NCBI RefSeq assembly: GCF_036227205.1
Contig: NZ_CP109442.1
Span: forward strand, 1,736,001-1,800,000
Direction: 5' to 3'
Length of the DNA: 64,000 nt
Source: Amycolatopsis sp. NBC_01480
GTDB taxonomy: Bacteria; Actinomycetota; Actinomycetes; Mycobacteriales; Pseudonocardiaceae
Shown: positions 21,091 through 28,265 of the stretch, piece by piece
Numbering within the stretch: position 1 is the first letter of the stretch
Layout: each line of letters starts with the position of its first letter
Made by a program: the position numbers and the translations under genes
Notes under the pieces: model-generated
Told to the model about the DNA's origin: nothing
The model's database searches: none
The model's input: only the letters and a program-made list of their open reading frames with translations

Positions 21091-21138
21091 ACTCGTGAGT
21101 GTTTATGACGGTTAGAACCGTCATAAACACTCACGAGT
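21091..21138. repeat. Dispersed 46-nt palindrome, copy 1 (bidirectional terminator)
   Basis: A perfect 23-bp stem (21091-21113 with 21116-21138) and a 2-nt AG loop. It lies exactly between the convergent guaB1 and phoH2 genes and would terminate both. A copy with 6 differences occurs at 44153-44198, so this is a member of a repeat family. Unlike ordinary terminators here, the stem has AT-rich parts. Confidence 0.85.
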
Positions 21139-21149
21139 TCCTCAGGGGC

Positions 21150-22541
21150 TCAGCCGTGGTCCTCCAGCATCTCGGTGACGAGCGCGGCGATCGGCGAGCG
21201 CTCCGACCGGGTCAGCGTCACGTGCGCGAACAGCGGGTGGCCCTTCAGCTTCTCGATCACCGCCGAGACGCCGTCGTGCCGTCCGACGCGCAGGTTGTCG
21301 CGCTGGGCGACGTCGTGCGTGAGCACCACCCGGGACGCCGTGCCGAGGCGGGAGAGCACCGTGAGCAGCACGTTGCGCTCCAGGGACTGCGCCTCGTCCA
21401 CGATCACGAACGTGTCGTGCAGCGAGCGGCCCCGGATGTGGGTCAGCGGGAGCACCTCGAGCATGCCGCGGTCGAAGACCTCGTCCAGCACGTCTTGGCT
21501 GACCAGCGCGCCGAGGGTGTCGAACACCGCCTGCGCCCACGGCTGCATCTTCTCGCTCTCGGAGCCCGGCAGGTAACCCAGCTCCTGGCCGCCGACCGCG
21601 TAGACCGGGCGGAACACCACGACCTTGCGGTGCTGGCGGCGTTCCATCACCGCCTCGAGCCCGGCGCACAGCGCCAGCGCGGACTTGCCGGTGCCGGCGC
21701 GGCCGCCGAGGGAGACGATGCCGACGTCGGAGTCCAGCAGCAGGTCCAGCGCCACCCGCTGCTCGGCCGAGCGGCCGTGCAGCCCGAACGCCTCGCGGTC
21801 GCCCCGCACCAGCCGGATCCGCTTGTCCGCGGTGACCCGCCCCAGCGCGCCGGTGCTGCCGGCGAGCAGCCGCAGCCCGGTGTGGCAGGGCAGCTCTCCC
21901 ACCTCGGCCAGGCCGAACTCCACCGGGTCCACCGAGTTGCCCGCGAACAGGGCGTCGACCAGCCCCTGCGGCACGTCCACGTCGGTCATGCCGGTCCAGC
22001 CCGACGGCGTGACCTCCTGCGCGCGGTACTCGTCGGCGGAGAGGCCTACGGCCCCGGCCTTGACCCGCAGCGGGATGTCCTTCGTCACCAGCGTCACCGG
22101 CACCTTCTCCACGGCCAGGTTCAGCGCGCAGGCGAGGATGCGGTGGTCGTTGGAGTCGGTCCGGAAGCCGACCGGCAGCACCGAAGGGTCGGTGTGGTTC
22201 AGCTCCACCTGCAGGGTGCCGCCGTGGTCCCCGATCGGGATCGGCGCGTCGAGCCTGCCGTACTGCCGGCGCAGGTCGTCGAGCAGCCGGAGCGACTCAC
22301 GGGCGAACCAGCCCAGCTCGGGGTGGTGACGTTTCGCCTCCAGTTCACTGATGACGACCAGCGGGAGGACGACCGCGTGTTCGGCGAACCGCGTCACCGC
22401 CCACGGGTCGGAAAGCAGGACCGACGTGTCCAGCACGTAGGTGGACACACCTGGGTCGGGCGAGATCGAGGCTTTCTCCGGGCCAGAGGCACCGGTCGAA
22501 GAACGGCCAGAGGCCTTGCGGGGTGAACGCTGCGCAGTCAC
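21150..22541 (-). CDS. phoH2: PhoH2: PIN domain-PhoH ATPase fusion
   Basis: Protein of 463 residues. The N-terminal PIN ribonuclease domain (about 35-175) has the acidic residues of [17 protein letters not shown] and SNDHRILA. The C-terminal PhoH ATPase has Walker [16 protein letters not shown] and Walker [12 protein letters not shown]. Mycobacterial PhoH2 is reported as an RNA helicase/ribonuclease. There is no small antitoxin-like ORF directly upstream. The GTG at 22541 is chosen because AGGGAG lies 8 nt upstream. Confidence 0.93.
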   Translation of the reverse strand: MTAQRSPRKASGRSSTGASGPEKASISPDPGVSTYVLDTSVLLSDPWAVTRFAEHAVVLPLVVISELEAKRHHPELGWFARESLRLLDDLRRQYGRLDAPIPIGDHGGTLQVELNHTDPSVLPVGFRTDSNDHRILACALNLAVEKVPVTLVTKDIPLRVKAGAVGLSADEYRAQEVTPSGWTGMTDVDVPQGLVDALFAGNSVDPVEFGLAEVGELPCHTGLRLLAGSTGALGRVTADKRIRLVRGDREAFGLHGRSAEQRVALDLLLDSDVGIVSLGGRAGTGKSALALCAGLEAVMERRQHRKVVVFRPVYAVGGQELGYLPGSESEKMQPWAQAVFDTLGALVSQDVLDEVFDRGMLEVLPLTHIRGRSLHDTFVIVDEAQSLERNVLLTVLSRLGTASRVVLTHDVAQRDNLRVGRHDGVSAVIEKLKGHPLFAHVTLTRSERSPIAALVTEMLEDHG

Positions 22542-23152
22542 GACGGCATCTCCCTCGAGGGCGTGTGCACCCCACGCCCGCACTCGCTGGGCCGGGCACC
22601 TCCCTGGCTGGGTCCGCTCCTCCTGACGCCGGCTGCGTCAGGCGATGCGGCCACGAGGGCCGGGTGCCGGCCCCCTCGTGCATCTCGTGGGCGGCTGAGC
22701 CGCCCCCTCGATCAACGCCACGACCAGGGCCTCCCGCGAGGACCCGCACGGAACGCGTGCCCTCACTTCCGGAAGGTACCTACGTCCGGGCGATCGTGCA
22801 GGCAGCCACACAGGTGATTCGCCAATTCGTCATCTCACCGTGGGTCGCCCGACATCAACACCCTGTGACATCACGCTGAGTGAGCAGCGTGGCATTCGGG
22901 GGATCACGCGTCAGTATGATCTTCGGGAAATCGTCACCGAACGCGTTGAAAGAACTCGGGAAAAGCTTATACCACGGGGGCGGCGGAAATGCATTTCGCG
23001 TACTGGACACTGACCCGGACCGGGTGAACCCGGCCATTTCGGCTCACACAATGGGAGTACCGGGCATTCGTTACGGGCCAATCGGGGGTAATTTTCTCAC
23101 TGCGGGACACACCACCGGAGCGTTCGGTGCCCGAGATCCCAGATTATCTACT
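22542..23152. other. Intergenic stretch of about 0.6 kb between phoH2 and a small secreted gene
   Basis: The left part (22542-22770), which is the likely phoH2 leader on the minus strand, is very GC-rich and full of dyads. Examples are CCTGACGC/GCGTCAGG around 22622-22643 and an arm pair around GAGGGCCGG/CCGGCCCC near 22660. The right part (22830-23152) is clearly less GC-rich than the rest of the window and holds possible promoters for the small secreted gene, such as TTATAC at about 22968. The open frame at 22880-23155 has non-biased codon use, so I do not call it a gene. Confidence 0.5.
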
Positions 23153-23166
23153 TAGGAGTGTGCGAA

Positions 23167-23409
23167 GTGCTGAAGAAGGCTGGAATTGTCGCTGGTGCGG
23201 CCGCGGGCCTGATGATGCTCGGCGGTACGGCGTTCGCCGCGCCGGCAGCCCACACCCCGGACCCGACGTTCGGTGACGCCTACGCGACCTTCATCGAGGG
23301 CGGCGGCGCGCTCGGCTACGGCGCGGCTTCCCTGGTCGCGGGCGCCTACACGGGCATCGCCACCACCCCGGCGCTGGTCCTCCACTCGCTGGAGCACCAC
23401 AGCCACTGA
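23167..23409 (+). CDS. Small secreted protein of unknown function
   Basis: An 80-residue protein with a clear signal peptide (LKKAGIVAGAAAGLMMLGG, cleavage after AFA near residue 23). The mature peptide is about 57 residues, Gly/Ala-rich with aromatic residues, and ends in a His-rich HSLEHHSH tail. It has no cysteines and does not show the chaplin motif. The GTG at 23167 is preferred over the one at 23158 because AGGAG (23153-23157) is then 9 nt upstream. It is monocistronic, with a strong terminator 13 nt downstream. Confidence 0.75.
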   Translation: MLKKAGIVAGAAAGLMMLGGTAFAAPAAHTPDPTFGDAYATFIEGGGALGYGAASLVAGAYTGIATTPALVLHSLEHHSH

Positions 23410-23422
23410 TCGTGGTTTGAGG

Positions 23423-23454
23423 CGAGGGCCCCGGAGTTCGCTCCGGGGCCCTCG
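23423..23454 (+). terminator. Terminator with TTCG loop
   Basis: A perfect 14-bp GC stem (23423-23436 with 23441-23454) closed by a TTCG tetraloop. It lies between the small secreted gene and the convergent prenyl synthase gene and can serve both. Confidence 0.85.
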
Positions 23455-23480
23455 TTCGTGCCCGGATCCTTCGAACAGGG

Positions 23481-24257
23481 TCAGGCGCCGAAGCGGCGGT
23501 GGCGCCAAGCGTAGTCGCGAAGCGCGCGAAGGAAGTCGACCCGGCGGAATGCCGGCCAATACGCCTCGGTGAACCAGAATTCCGAATGCGCGGACTGCCA
23601 GAGCAGGAATCCGGAAAGCCGCTGTTCGCCCGAGGTCCGGATAATGAGGTCCGGATCCGGCTGCCCTGAGGTGTACAGATGCTCGGAGATGTGGTCGACG
23701 TCGAGTATTTTCGCCAGCTCGCGGATCGAGGTGCCCTCGTCGGCCTGCTGGAGCAGCAGCTTGCGCACGGCGTCGGCGATCTCCTGCCGCCCGCCGTAAC
23801 CGACGGCGACGTTCACCTCCATGCCCGGCCGGTCCCCGGTGCGGGACGCGGCGGCGGTGAGTTTCTGCGCCACCTCGATCGGCAGCAGGTCCAGCGCCCC
23901 GACGATGCGCAGCCGCCACGGCGCCTCGGGGGCCGCGAGCTCGTCCGTGACGTCGGTGATGATCTTCAGCAGCGGTGTGAGCTCGTCCGGGTCGCGGTTG
24001 AGGTTGTCGGTGGACAGCAGCCACATGGTGACCACCTCGACCTCGGCCTCCTGGCACCAGCTGAGGAAGTCGGCGATCTTCTTGGCCCCGGCGCGGTGCC
24101 CGTCGGCGACGTCGGTGAAGCCGGCTTCGCGCGCCCACCTGCGGTTGCCGTCGAGCATGATGGCGACGTGCCGCGGATGGCTGTCCGCGGCCTGCTGGAT
24201 CAGGCGGCGGCCGTAGACGCTGTAAACGACGTCGGACATGAAGGACCTGATGCTCAC
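23481..24257 (-). CDS. Short-chain Z-isoprenyl diphosphate synthase (Rv1086-like)
   Basis: Cis-prenyltransferase of 258 residues. Family motifs are HVAIMLDGNRRWAR with the catalytic Asp, HRAGAKKIADFLSWC, NVAVGYGGRQEI, PDLIIRTSGEQRLSGFL and FTEAYWPAF. The sequence resembles M. tuberculosis Rv1086, which makes (2Z,6E)-farnesyl diphosphate, the primer for decaprenyl phosphate; full UppS activity cannot be excluded. Start is uncertain: the GTG at 24257 or the ATG at 24239, which has AGG 6 nt upstream. It is divergent from trhA, as in mycobacteria. Confidence 0.9.
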   Translation of the reverse strand: MSIRSFMSDVVYSVYGRRLIQQAADSHPRHVAIMLDGNRRWAREAGFTDVADGHRAGAKKIADFLSWCQEAEVEVVTMWLLSTDNLNRDPDELTPLLKIITDVTDELAAPEAPWRLRIVGALDLLPIEVAQKLTAAASRTGDRPGMEVNVAVGYGGRQEIADAVRKLLLQQADEGTSIRELAKILDVDHISEHLYTSGQPDPDLIIRTSGEQRLSGFLLWQSAHSEFWFTEAYWPAFRRVDFLRALRDYAWRHRRFGA

Positions 24258-24331
24258 GTCAGCTGAGCGTACGCACCCCTGAGCCGGACGTGTGACGCGC
24301 CACGGTGGCTGGCGAAAAACCTACGGTCCCG

Positions 24332-24337
24332 TAACCT
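24332..24337 (+). promoter_or_regulatory. -10 box of trhA, leaderless start
   Basis: TAACCT is followed by 6 nt and then the GTG start at 24344. There is no Shine-Dalgarno. Confidence 0.5.
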
Positions 24338-24343
24338 GGCTGA

Positions 24344-25027
24344 GTGAGCGTGACGACCGAACCCCCACCGTCCGGCCCTGCGCCCGTCGACACCCGCCCG
24401 CGGCTGCGCGGGCACATCCACTTCTGGTCCTTCTTCGGCGCGGTCGCCGGCGCCGCGGCGCTGATCAGCCTCGCCGCGTCGACGGTCTCGCCGCTCGCGG
24501 CGCTGGCCACGTCGGTCTACGGGCTGACCGTGCTGGGCCTGTTCGGCGTGAGCGCCCTGTACCACCGCCGGCTGTGGAGCCCGCGCGCGTACAAGTGGAT
24601 GAAGCGCGCCGACCACTCGATGATCTTCCTGTTCATCGCCGGCACCTACACCCCGTTCGCCCTGCTGGCCATGTCCCAGCCCACGGGTTACATCGTGCTG
24701 TCGGTCGTCTGGGGCGGCGCGGTGCTGGGCGTGGCCATGAAGATGCTGTGGCCGCACGCCCCCCGCTGGCTCGGCGTCCCGATCTACATCGCTTTGGGCT
24801 GGGTCGCGATCTTCGTGATGCCCGAACTGGGCCACCACGCCGGCGTCGCCGCCCTCGTCCTGCTCTGCGTCGGCGGGCTGTTCTACACCATGGGCGCGGT
24901 CTTTTATGCGGTGAAGTGGCCGAATTACTGGCCGAACACCTTTGGGTACCACGAGTTCTTCCACGCTTGCACGGTGTTGGCGGCGGTGTCGCACTACATC
25001 GCGATCTGGTTGGCGCTGTACGCCTAG
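24344..25027 (+). CDS. trhA: Hemolysin III/PAQR family membrane protein TrhA
   Basis: Seven-helix membrane protein of 227 residues in the PAQR/hemolysin III family. The conserved zinc-binding pattern is visible: SALYHRRLW (first His), MKRADHSMIFLFIAGTYTPF, and at the C-terminus FGYHEFFHACTV with the HxxxH pair. Bacterial members affect membrane fluidity or energy status; the hemolysin name is historical. The orthologous position in mycobacteria is Rv1085c, divergent from the prenyl synthase. Confidence 0.92.
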   Translation: MSVTTEPPPSGPAPVDTRPRLRGHIHFWSFFGAVAGAAALISLAASTVSPLAALATSVYGLTVLGLFGVSALYHRRLWSPRAYKWMKRADHSMIFLFIAGTYTPFALLAMSQPTGYIVLSVVWGGAVLGVAMKMLWPHAPRWLGVPIYIALGWVAIFVMPELGHHAGVAALVLLCVGGLFYTMGAVFYAVKWPNYWPNTFGYHEFFHACTVLAAVSHYIAIWLALYA

Positions 25028-25034
25028 CTGGGGC

Positions 25035-25175
25035 TTACCTCAGCAGTAGCAGCACCGCCGCGCCGATGGTCCCCCTGGTGACCAGCAGCAGGAGTGCGTA
25101 GCGGAGGGTCGTCGGCCAGCCTGCGGATGAGGCGGCGAGCAGGGCGTCGTGCGTGGTCCCCCGGGTGACGTTCAC
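25035..25175 (-). CDS. Predicted 46-residue small membrane protein
   Basis: A short open frame with a GTG start at 25175, a GGAAGG Shine-Dalgarno 8 nt upstream and a TAA stop. The predicted peptide begins MNVTRGTTHDALLAASSAGW, continues PTTLRYALLLL, and ends in a single membrane helix and Arg. The WPTTLRxxLLL pattern resembles small membrane proteins I have seen in other actinomycetes, but I cannot name a family. Codon use is GC3-rich. It converges on trhA with a 7-bp gap. Confidence 0.5.
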   Translation of the reverse strand: MNVTRGTTHDALLAASSAGWPTTLRYALLLLVTRGTIGAAVLLLLR

Positions 25176-25295
25176 AGTCAGGACCTTCCAGTGGCGGGCC
25201 GGAAACGAACCCCCGGGACGGACCGGAGCCCGTCGCCGGAAAAAGCCTAGCGGCGGGAAAAGGGCGGTGTCGAGGGGCCGTTCAGGGGTACCAGC

Positions 25296-27188
25296 TCAGG
25301 CCTGCAGCATGGGCGCGGCCAGGAACTGCTCCGGGATCGCGAACGCGTCCACCAGCGCACGCGCGTGCGGGCGCAGCTCGGCGCACAGGGCGTTCACCGC
25401 GGCGGTCACGGCCTTCGAGCGCGAAGCCGTGAGGCGGCCGTGCTCGAGGAACCACGCGCGGTCCTCCTCAATGGCCGACAGGGCGTACAGGTCGCAGACT
25501 CGCTCCAGCAGCGCCTTCACCTCCGCGTCCTCGCACGACGAGACCGCGCGGGCGAAAGCGTCCAGCACCAGGCGGTCCACGTGCACCCGGCCGGCGCGCA
25601 GCACGTGGTCCTGCGCCGCGTTGAACACGCCGAACGGGTCGTCCGCCGCCTTGCGGAGCCGGTTCGCGACGCCTTCCAGGACGTGTTCCTCGCGGTCCTC
25701 GAACAGCTTTTGCTGCCACTCGCGGTTGAACAGGACGTCACCGTCGTCGGATTCGGTGAGGCGCTCCACGACCTTGCGGGCGGCGGTGCGTTCGATCACC
25801 GCGCCCACCAGCTGTTCCGCGACGAACCGCGCCGTGGCCAGCGGGCTGAGGTCCTCGAAGTGCTCCTTGTACTGCGTCAGCAGGCCCTTCGCGACCAGCT
25901 GCAGCAGCACGGTGTTGTCGCCCTCGAACGTGGTGAACACGTCGGTGTCGGCCTTCAGCCCGGCGAGCAGGTTTTCCGACAGGTAACCGGCGCCGCCGCA
26001 GGCCTCGCGCGCGGCCTGGATCGTGCGCGTCGCATGCCAGGTGTTGAGCGCCTTCATTCCCGCGGCGCGCGCCTCCAGCTCACGCTGCTCCTCCTCCGGC
26101 GCGTCCGACGGGATGTCGTGCAGCTTCGCGACAAGCTCCTCCTGCGCGAAGTGCAGCGCGTACGTCTTCGCCAGCGCGGGCAGCAGTTTTCGTTGGTGGC
26201 CAAGGTAATCGAGGATGACCACCTCGTCGCCGTCCGGACGCTTGAACTGGCGTCGCTGCTCGCCGTAGCGGATCGCCAACGCGAGCGCGCGCTTCGTGGC
26301 GTCGCCCGCGCTGCCGCCGACGCTGACCCGGCCGCGGATGAGCGTGCCGAGCATGGTGAAGAAACGCCGTCCGTCGCTCTCGATAGGACTGGAGTAGGTG
26401 CCGTCCTCCGCGACGTCGCCGAAGCGGTTCAGCAGCGCCTCACGCGGGACGCGGACGTGGTCGAACGTCAACCGTCCATTGTCGACACCGTTGAGGCCCG
26501 CCTTGCGGCCGCAGTCCTCGATCGTGACGCCGGGCGCGGGCTCGCCACCGTCGCGGATCGGCACCAGGAAGGCATGCACACCACGGGATTCGCCGCCGGT
26601 CACGAGCTGGGCGAAGACGACGGCCAGCCGCCCGTCGCGCGCCGCGTTGCCGATGTATTCCTTGGTGGCGCCCGAATCCGGGCTGTGCACCACGAACTCG
26701 CGCGTCGCCGGGTCGTAGGTGGCGGTGGTGTGCAGGTTCTGGACGTCGGAGCCGTGGCCGTGCTCCGTCATCGCGAAACAGCCGAGGACGCTGAGGTCCA
26801 TGATGCCGCTGAGGTACTTCTCGTGGTGCCGCTCGGTGCCGAGCAGTTGCACCGCGCCGCCGAACAGGCCCCACTGCACGCCGGCCTTGACCATCAGCGA
26901 AAGGTCGCCGAAGCCGAGCATTTCGAACGACGTCACCGAGCCGCCGACGTCGTCCCCACCGCCGTACGCCGAGTCGAAGCCGAGCCCCGGCCGGTCGGTT
27001 CGCGCCAGCCGGCGGAGGTTTTCCAGCACCTGCGCGCGATGCGCCTCGATGTCGAGGTCCACCGGGTCACTGAAGGCCTCGGCCGTCATCTGCGCGCGCA
27101 CCTCGCGCCGGAGCCCGGCCCAGCGCCCGTCGAGGACGGCGGTCAGCGCGTCGGGATCCACTTTGCTCGGCACGGCAGGGATGTCCAC
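25296..27188 (-). CDS. Acyl-CoA oxidase/dehydrogenase family protein
   Basis: FAD-dependent acyl-CoA oxidase-like protein of 630 residues, the long ACOX layout rather than the 380-residue dehydrogenase. Seen are FAMTEHGHGSDVQNLHTTA (flavin and substrate loop), the middle beta-domain, CGGAGYLSENLLAGL and the catalytic Glu422 in TFEGDNTVLLQ. It catalyses the first step of beta-oxidation, with oxygen or a flavoprotein as acceptor. The GTG at 27188 sits behind GGAGGAG; the much longer upstream frame runs through a repeat cluster and is not coding. It is monocistronic. Confidence 0.9.
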   Translation of the reverse strand: MDIPAVPSKVDPDALTAVLDGRWAGLRREVRAQMTAEAFSDPVDLDIEAHRAQVLENLRRLARTDRPGLGFDSAYGGGDDVGGSVTSFEMLGFGDLSLMVKAGVQWGLFGGAVQLLGTERHHEKYLSGIMDLSVLGCFAMTEHGHGSDVQNLHTTATYDPATREFVVHSPDSGATKEYIGNAARDGRLAVVFAQLVTGGESRGVHAFLVPIRDGGEPAPGVTIEDCGRKAGLNGVDNGRLTFDHVRVPREALLNRFGDVAEDGTYSSPIESDGRRFFTMLGTLIRGRVSVGGSAGDATKRALALAIRYGEQRRQFKRPDGDEVVILDYLGHQRKLLPALAKTYALHFAQEELVAKLHDIPSDAPEEEQRELEARAAGMKALNTWHATRTIQAAREACGGAGYLSENLLAGLKADTDVFTTFEGDNTVLLQLVAKGLLTQYKEHFEDLSPLATARFVAEQLVGAVIERTAARKVVERLTESDDGDVLFNREWQQKLFEDREEHVLEGVANRLRKAADDPFGVFNAAQDHVLRAGRVHVDRLVLDAFARAVSSCEDAEVKALLERVCDLYALSAIEEDRAWFLEHGRLTASRSKAVTAAVNALCAELRPHARALVDAFAIPEQFLAAPMLQA

Positions 27189-27365
27189 GGCTCCTCCGAT
27201 ACGGCTGCATTTGTGGCTCGTAACGAAGACTGCCCCACCGCGACGGCCCACGCAGGCCGAGGTGAGAAGGAAGACTCGATCGTTTGGCTGGGCTGTGGGC
27301 GGGGAAACGGCGGCGCGGAGGGATCCGCACGGAACTCGGCGCGGACGGTGGTGCTGCGCCGGGTG

Positions 27366-27601
27366 CCTGGGCGCCGAGGGGACTCTCGCCAAGGGACCCT
27401 CGCAGCGCACGAGAGTCCCGTTCGGTACTGACTCAGCCCAGGCGCCGGGCGCAAAAGTCCCCTTCGGTACCGACCCAGCCCAAGCACCGTGTGTGAAAAG
27501 GACCATCGCCCACCGAGGCGAGGGGGACCCTCGCGCCCGCATGCGAAGGGGACCCTCGCAGCGCACGAGAGTCCCCTTCGGGTACCGGCTCAGCCCAGGT
27601 C
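27366..27601. repeat. Cluster of three imperfect GGGACCCTCGC/TACCGACCCAGCCC repeats
   Basis: Two long related units (about 27392-27444 and 27547-27601) share a GGGACCCTCGCAGCGCACGA segment and then GTACYGRCTCAGCCCAG. A third, shorter copy of the second half lies at about 27466-27487. Each unit can fold into an imperfect hairpin through GAAGGGGAC/GTCCCCTTC arms. The last unit contains the stop codon region of the next gene. It is located between the acyl-CoA oxidase start and a convergently placed gene end. Confidence 0.7.
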
Positions 27602-28177
27602 AGGGCCCTTCGCCCGTAGGTCGTCGACCTTGGTCATTGCTTCGCGCAGGTCGGCCAGCCAGGTGTCGGCGTGCTCGCCGACCAGGCGGACGGCCCACAC
27701 CAGCGCCTCCGAGCGCGACCGCGCGACGCCTGCGTCGACGAGCGTGTCGAGGATCAGCCGCTCCGGTTGCCGCAGGCGGGTCATCACCGGGGCCGACAAT
27801 GTCGTGAACAGGACTTTCGTGCCGCCGAGCTTCGCGCCCCAGGCGACTTTCCGCTGGTAGCGGTGTTCGGCCTGGCGGGCGATCTCGATGCGCTCGTCGC
27901 GGGTTTCCTCGCGGAACCGGCTGATCCGCCCGTCCTCGGCGGCCGCGCGGGCCGCGTCGTCGGCGAAATCGCCCGTCAGCTCTGGTAGTTCGCCCACGAT
28001 GACGATCTCCTCGCGGTCGGCCGTGACCTCCGGCGCGCCCGTGAACCAGCCGTCCGGGAGGCGTCCGCCGAGCCAGGCCGCCGCGTCCTCGGCCGACGGC
28101 ACCTCGCCCTGCGACCAGCCGCCGCGGCCCTTCCAACCTCGTCCCATGTGTCCCACCACCCTGAAGTACGTGTCCAT
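27590..28177 (-). CDS. Conserved actinobacterial protein with ribbon-helix-helix-like C-terminus
   Basis: A 195-residue protein of unknown function. The N-terminal half begins with a basic Gly-rich segment (GHMGRGWKGRGGW) and a compact region (AAAWLGGRLPDGWF). The C-terminal third reads LILDTLVDAGVARSRSEALV, which matches the helix-turn-helix of ribbon-helix-helix DNA-binding proteins. The ATG at 28177 follows GGAGG. Two GATTACA words just upstream in an AT-rich patch may be its own operator. It could be an autoregulated DNA-binding protein. Confidence 0.7.
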   Translation of the reverse strand: MDTYFRVVGHMGRGWKGRGGWSQGEVPSAEDAAAWLGGRLPDGWFTGAPEVTADREEIVIVGELPELTGDFADDAARAAAEDGRISRFREETRDERIEIARQAEHRYQRKVAWGAKLGGTKVLFTTLSAPVMTRLRQPERLILDTLVDAGVARSRSEALVWAVRLVGEHADTWLADLREAMTKVDDLRAKGPDLG

Positions 28178-28189
28178 GCTCGCCTCCGC

Positions 28190-28204
28190 GATTACATGAT
28201 TACA
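28190..28204. promoter_or_regulatory. Tandem GATTACA direct repeat, candidate operator
   Basis: GATTACA occurs at 28190-28196 and 28198-28204, an 8-bp period, 13 bp upstream of the ribbon-helix-helix-like gene. On the coding strand it reads TGTAATC twice and overlaps the likely -10 region. It is strikingly AT-rich for this genome. Confidence 0.4.
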
Positions 28205-28265
28205 ACGTCACCGACGCTACGCCGGATACAGGTCTGACAGGGCTCTGTTCACCAGGGGCGGAAAC

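Noticed and set aside
22542..22780. c-di-AMP (ydaO) riboswitch in the phoH2 or small secreted gene leaders
   Set aside because: I could not find the conserved core of that riboswitch on either strand.
22880..23155. Open frame of 91 codons before the small secreted gene
   Set aside because: Codon third positions lack the strong GC bias seen in real genes here, and the peptide has no recognisable features.
27189..27566. Upstream extension of the acyl-CoA oxidase
   Set aside because: It runs through a hairpin repeat cluster and bypasses a GTG with a strong GGAGGAG.
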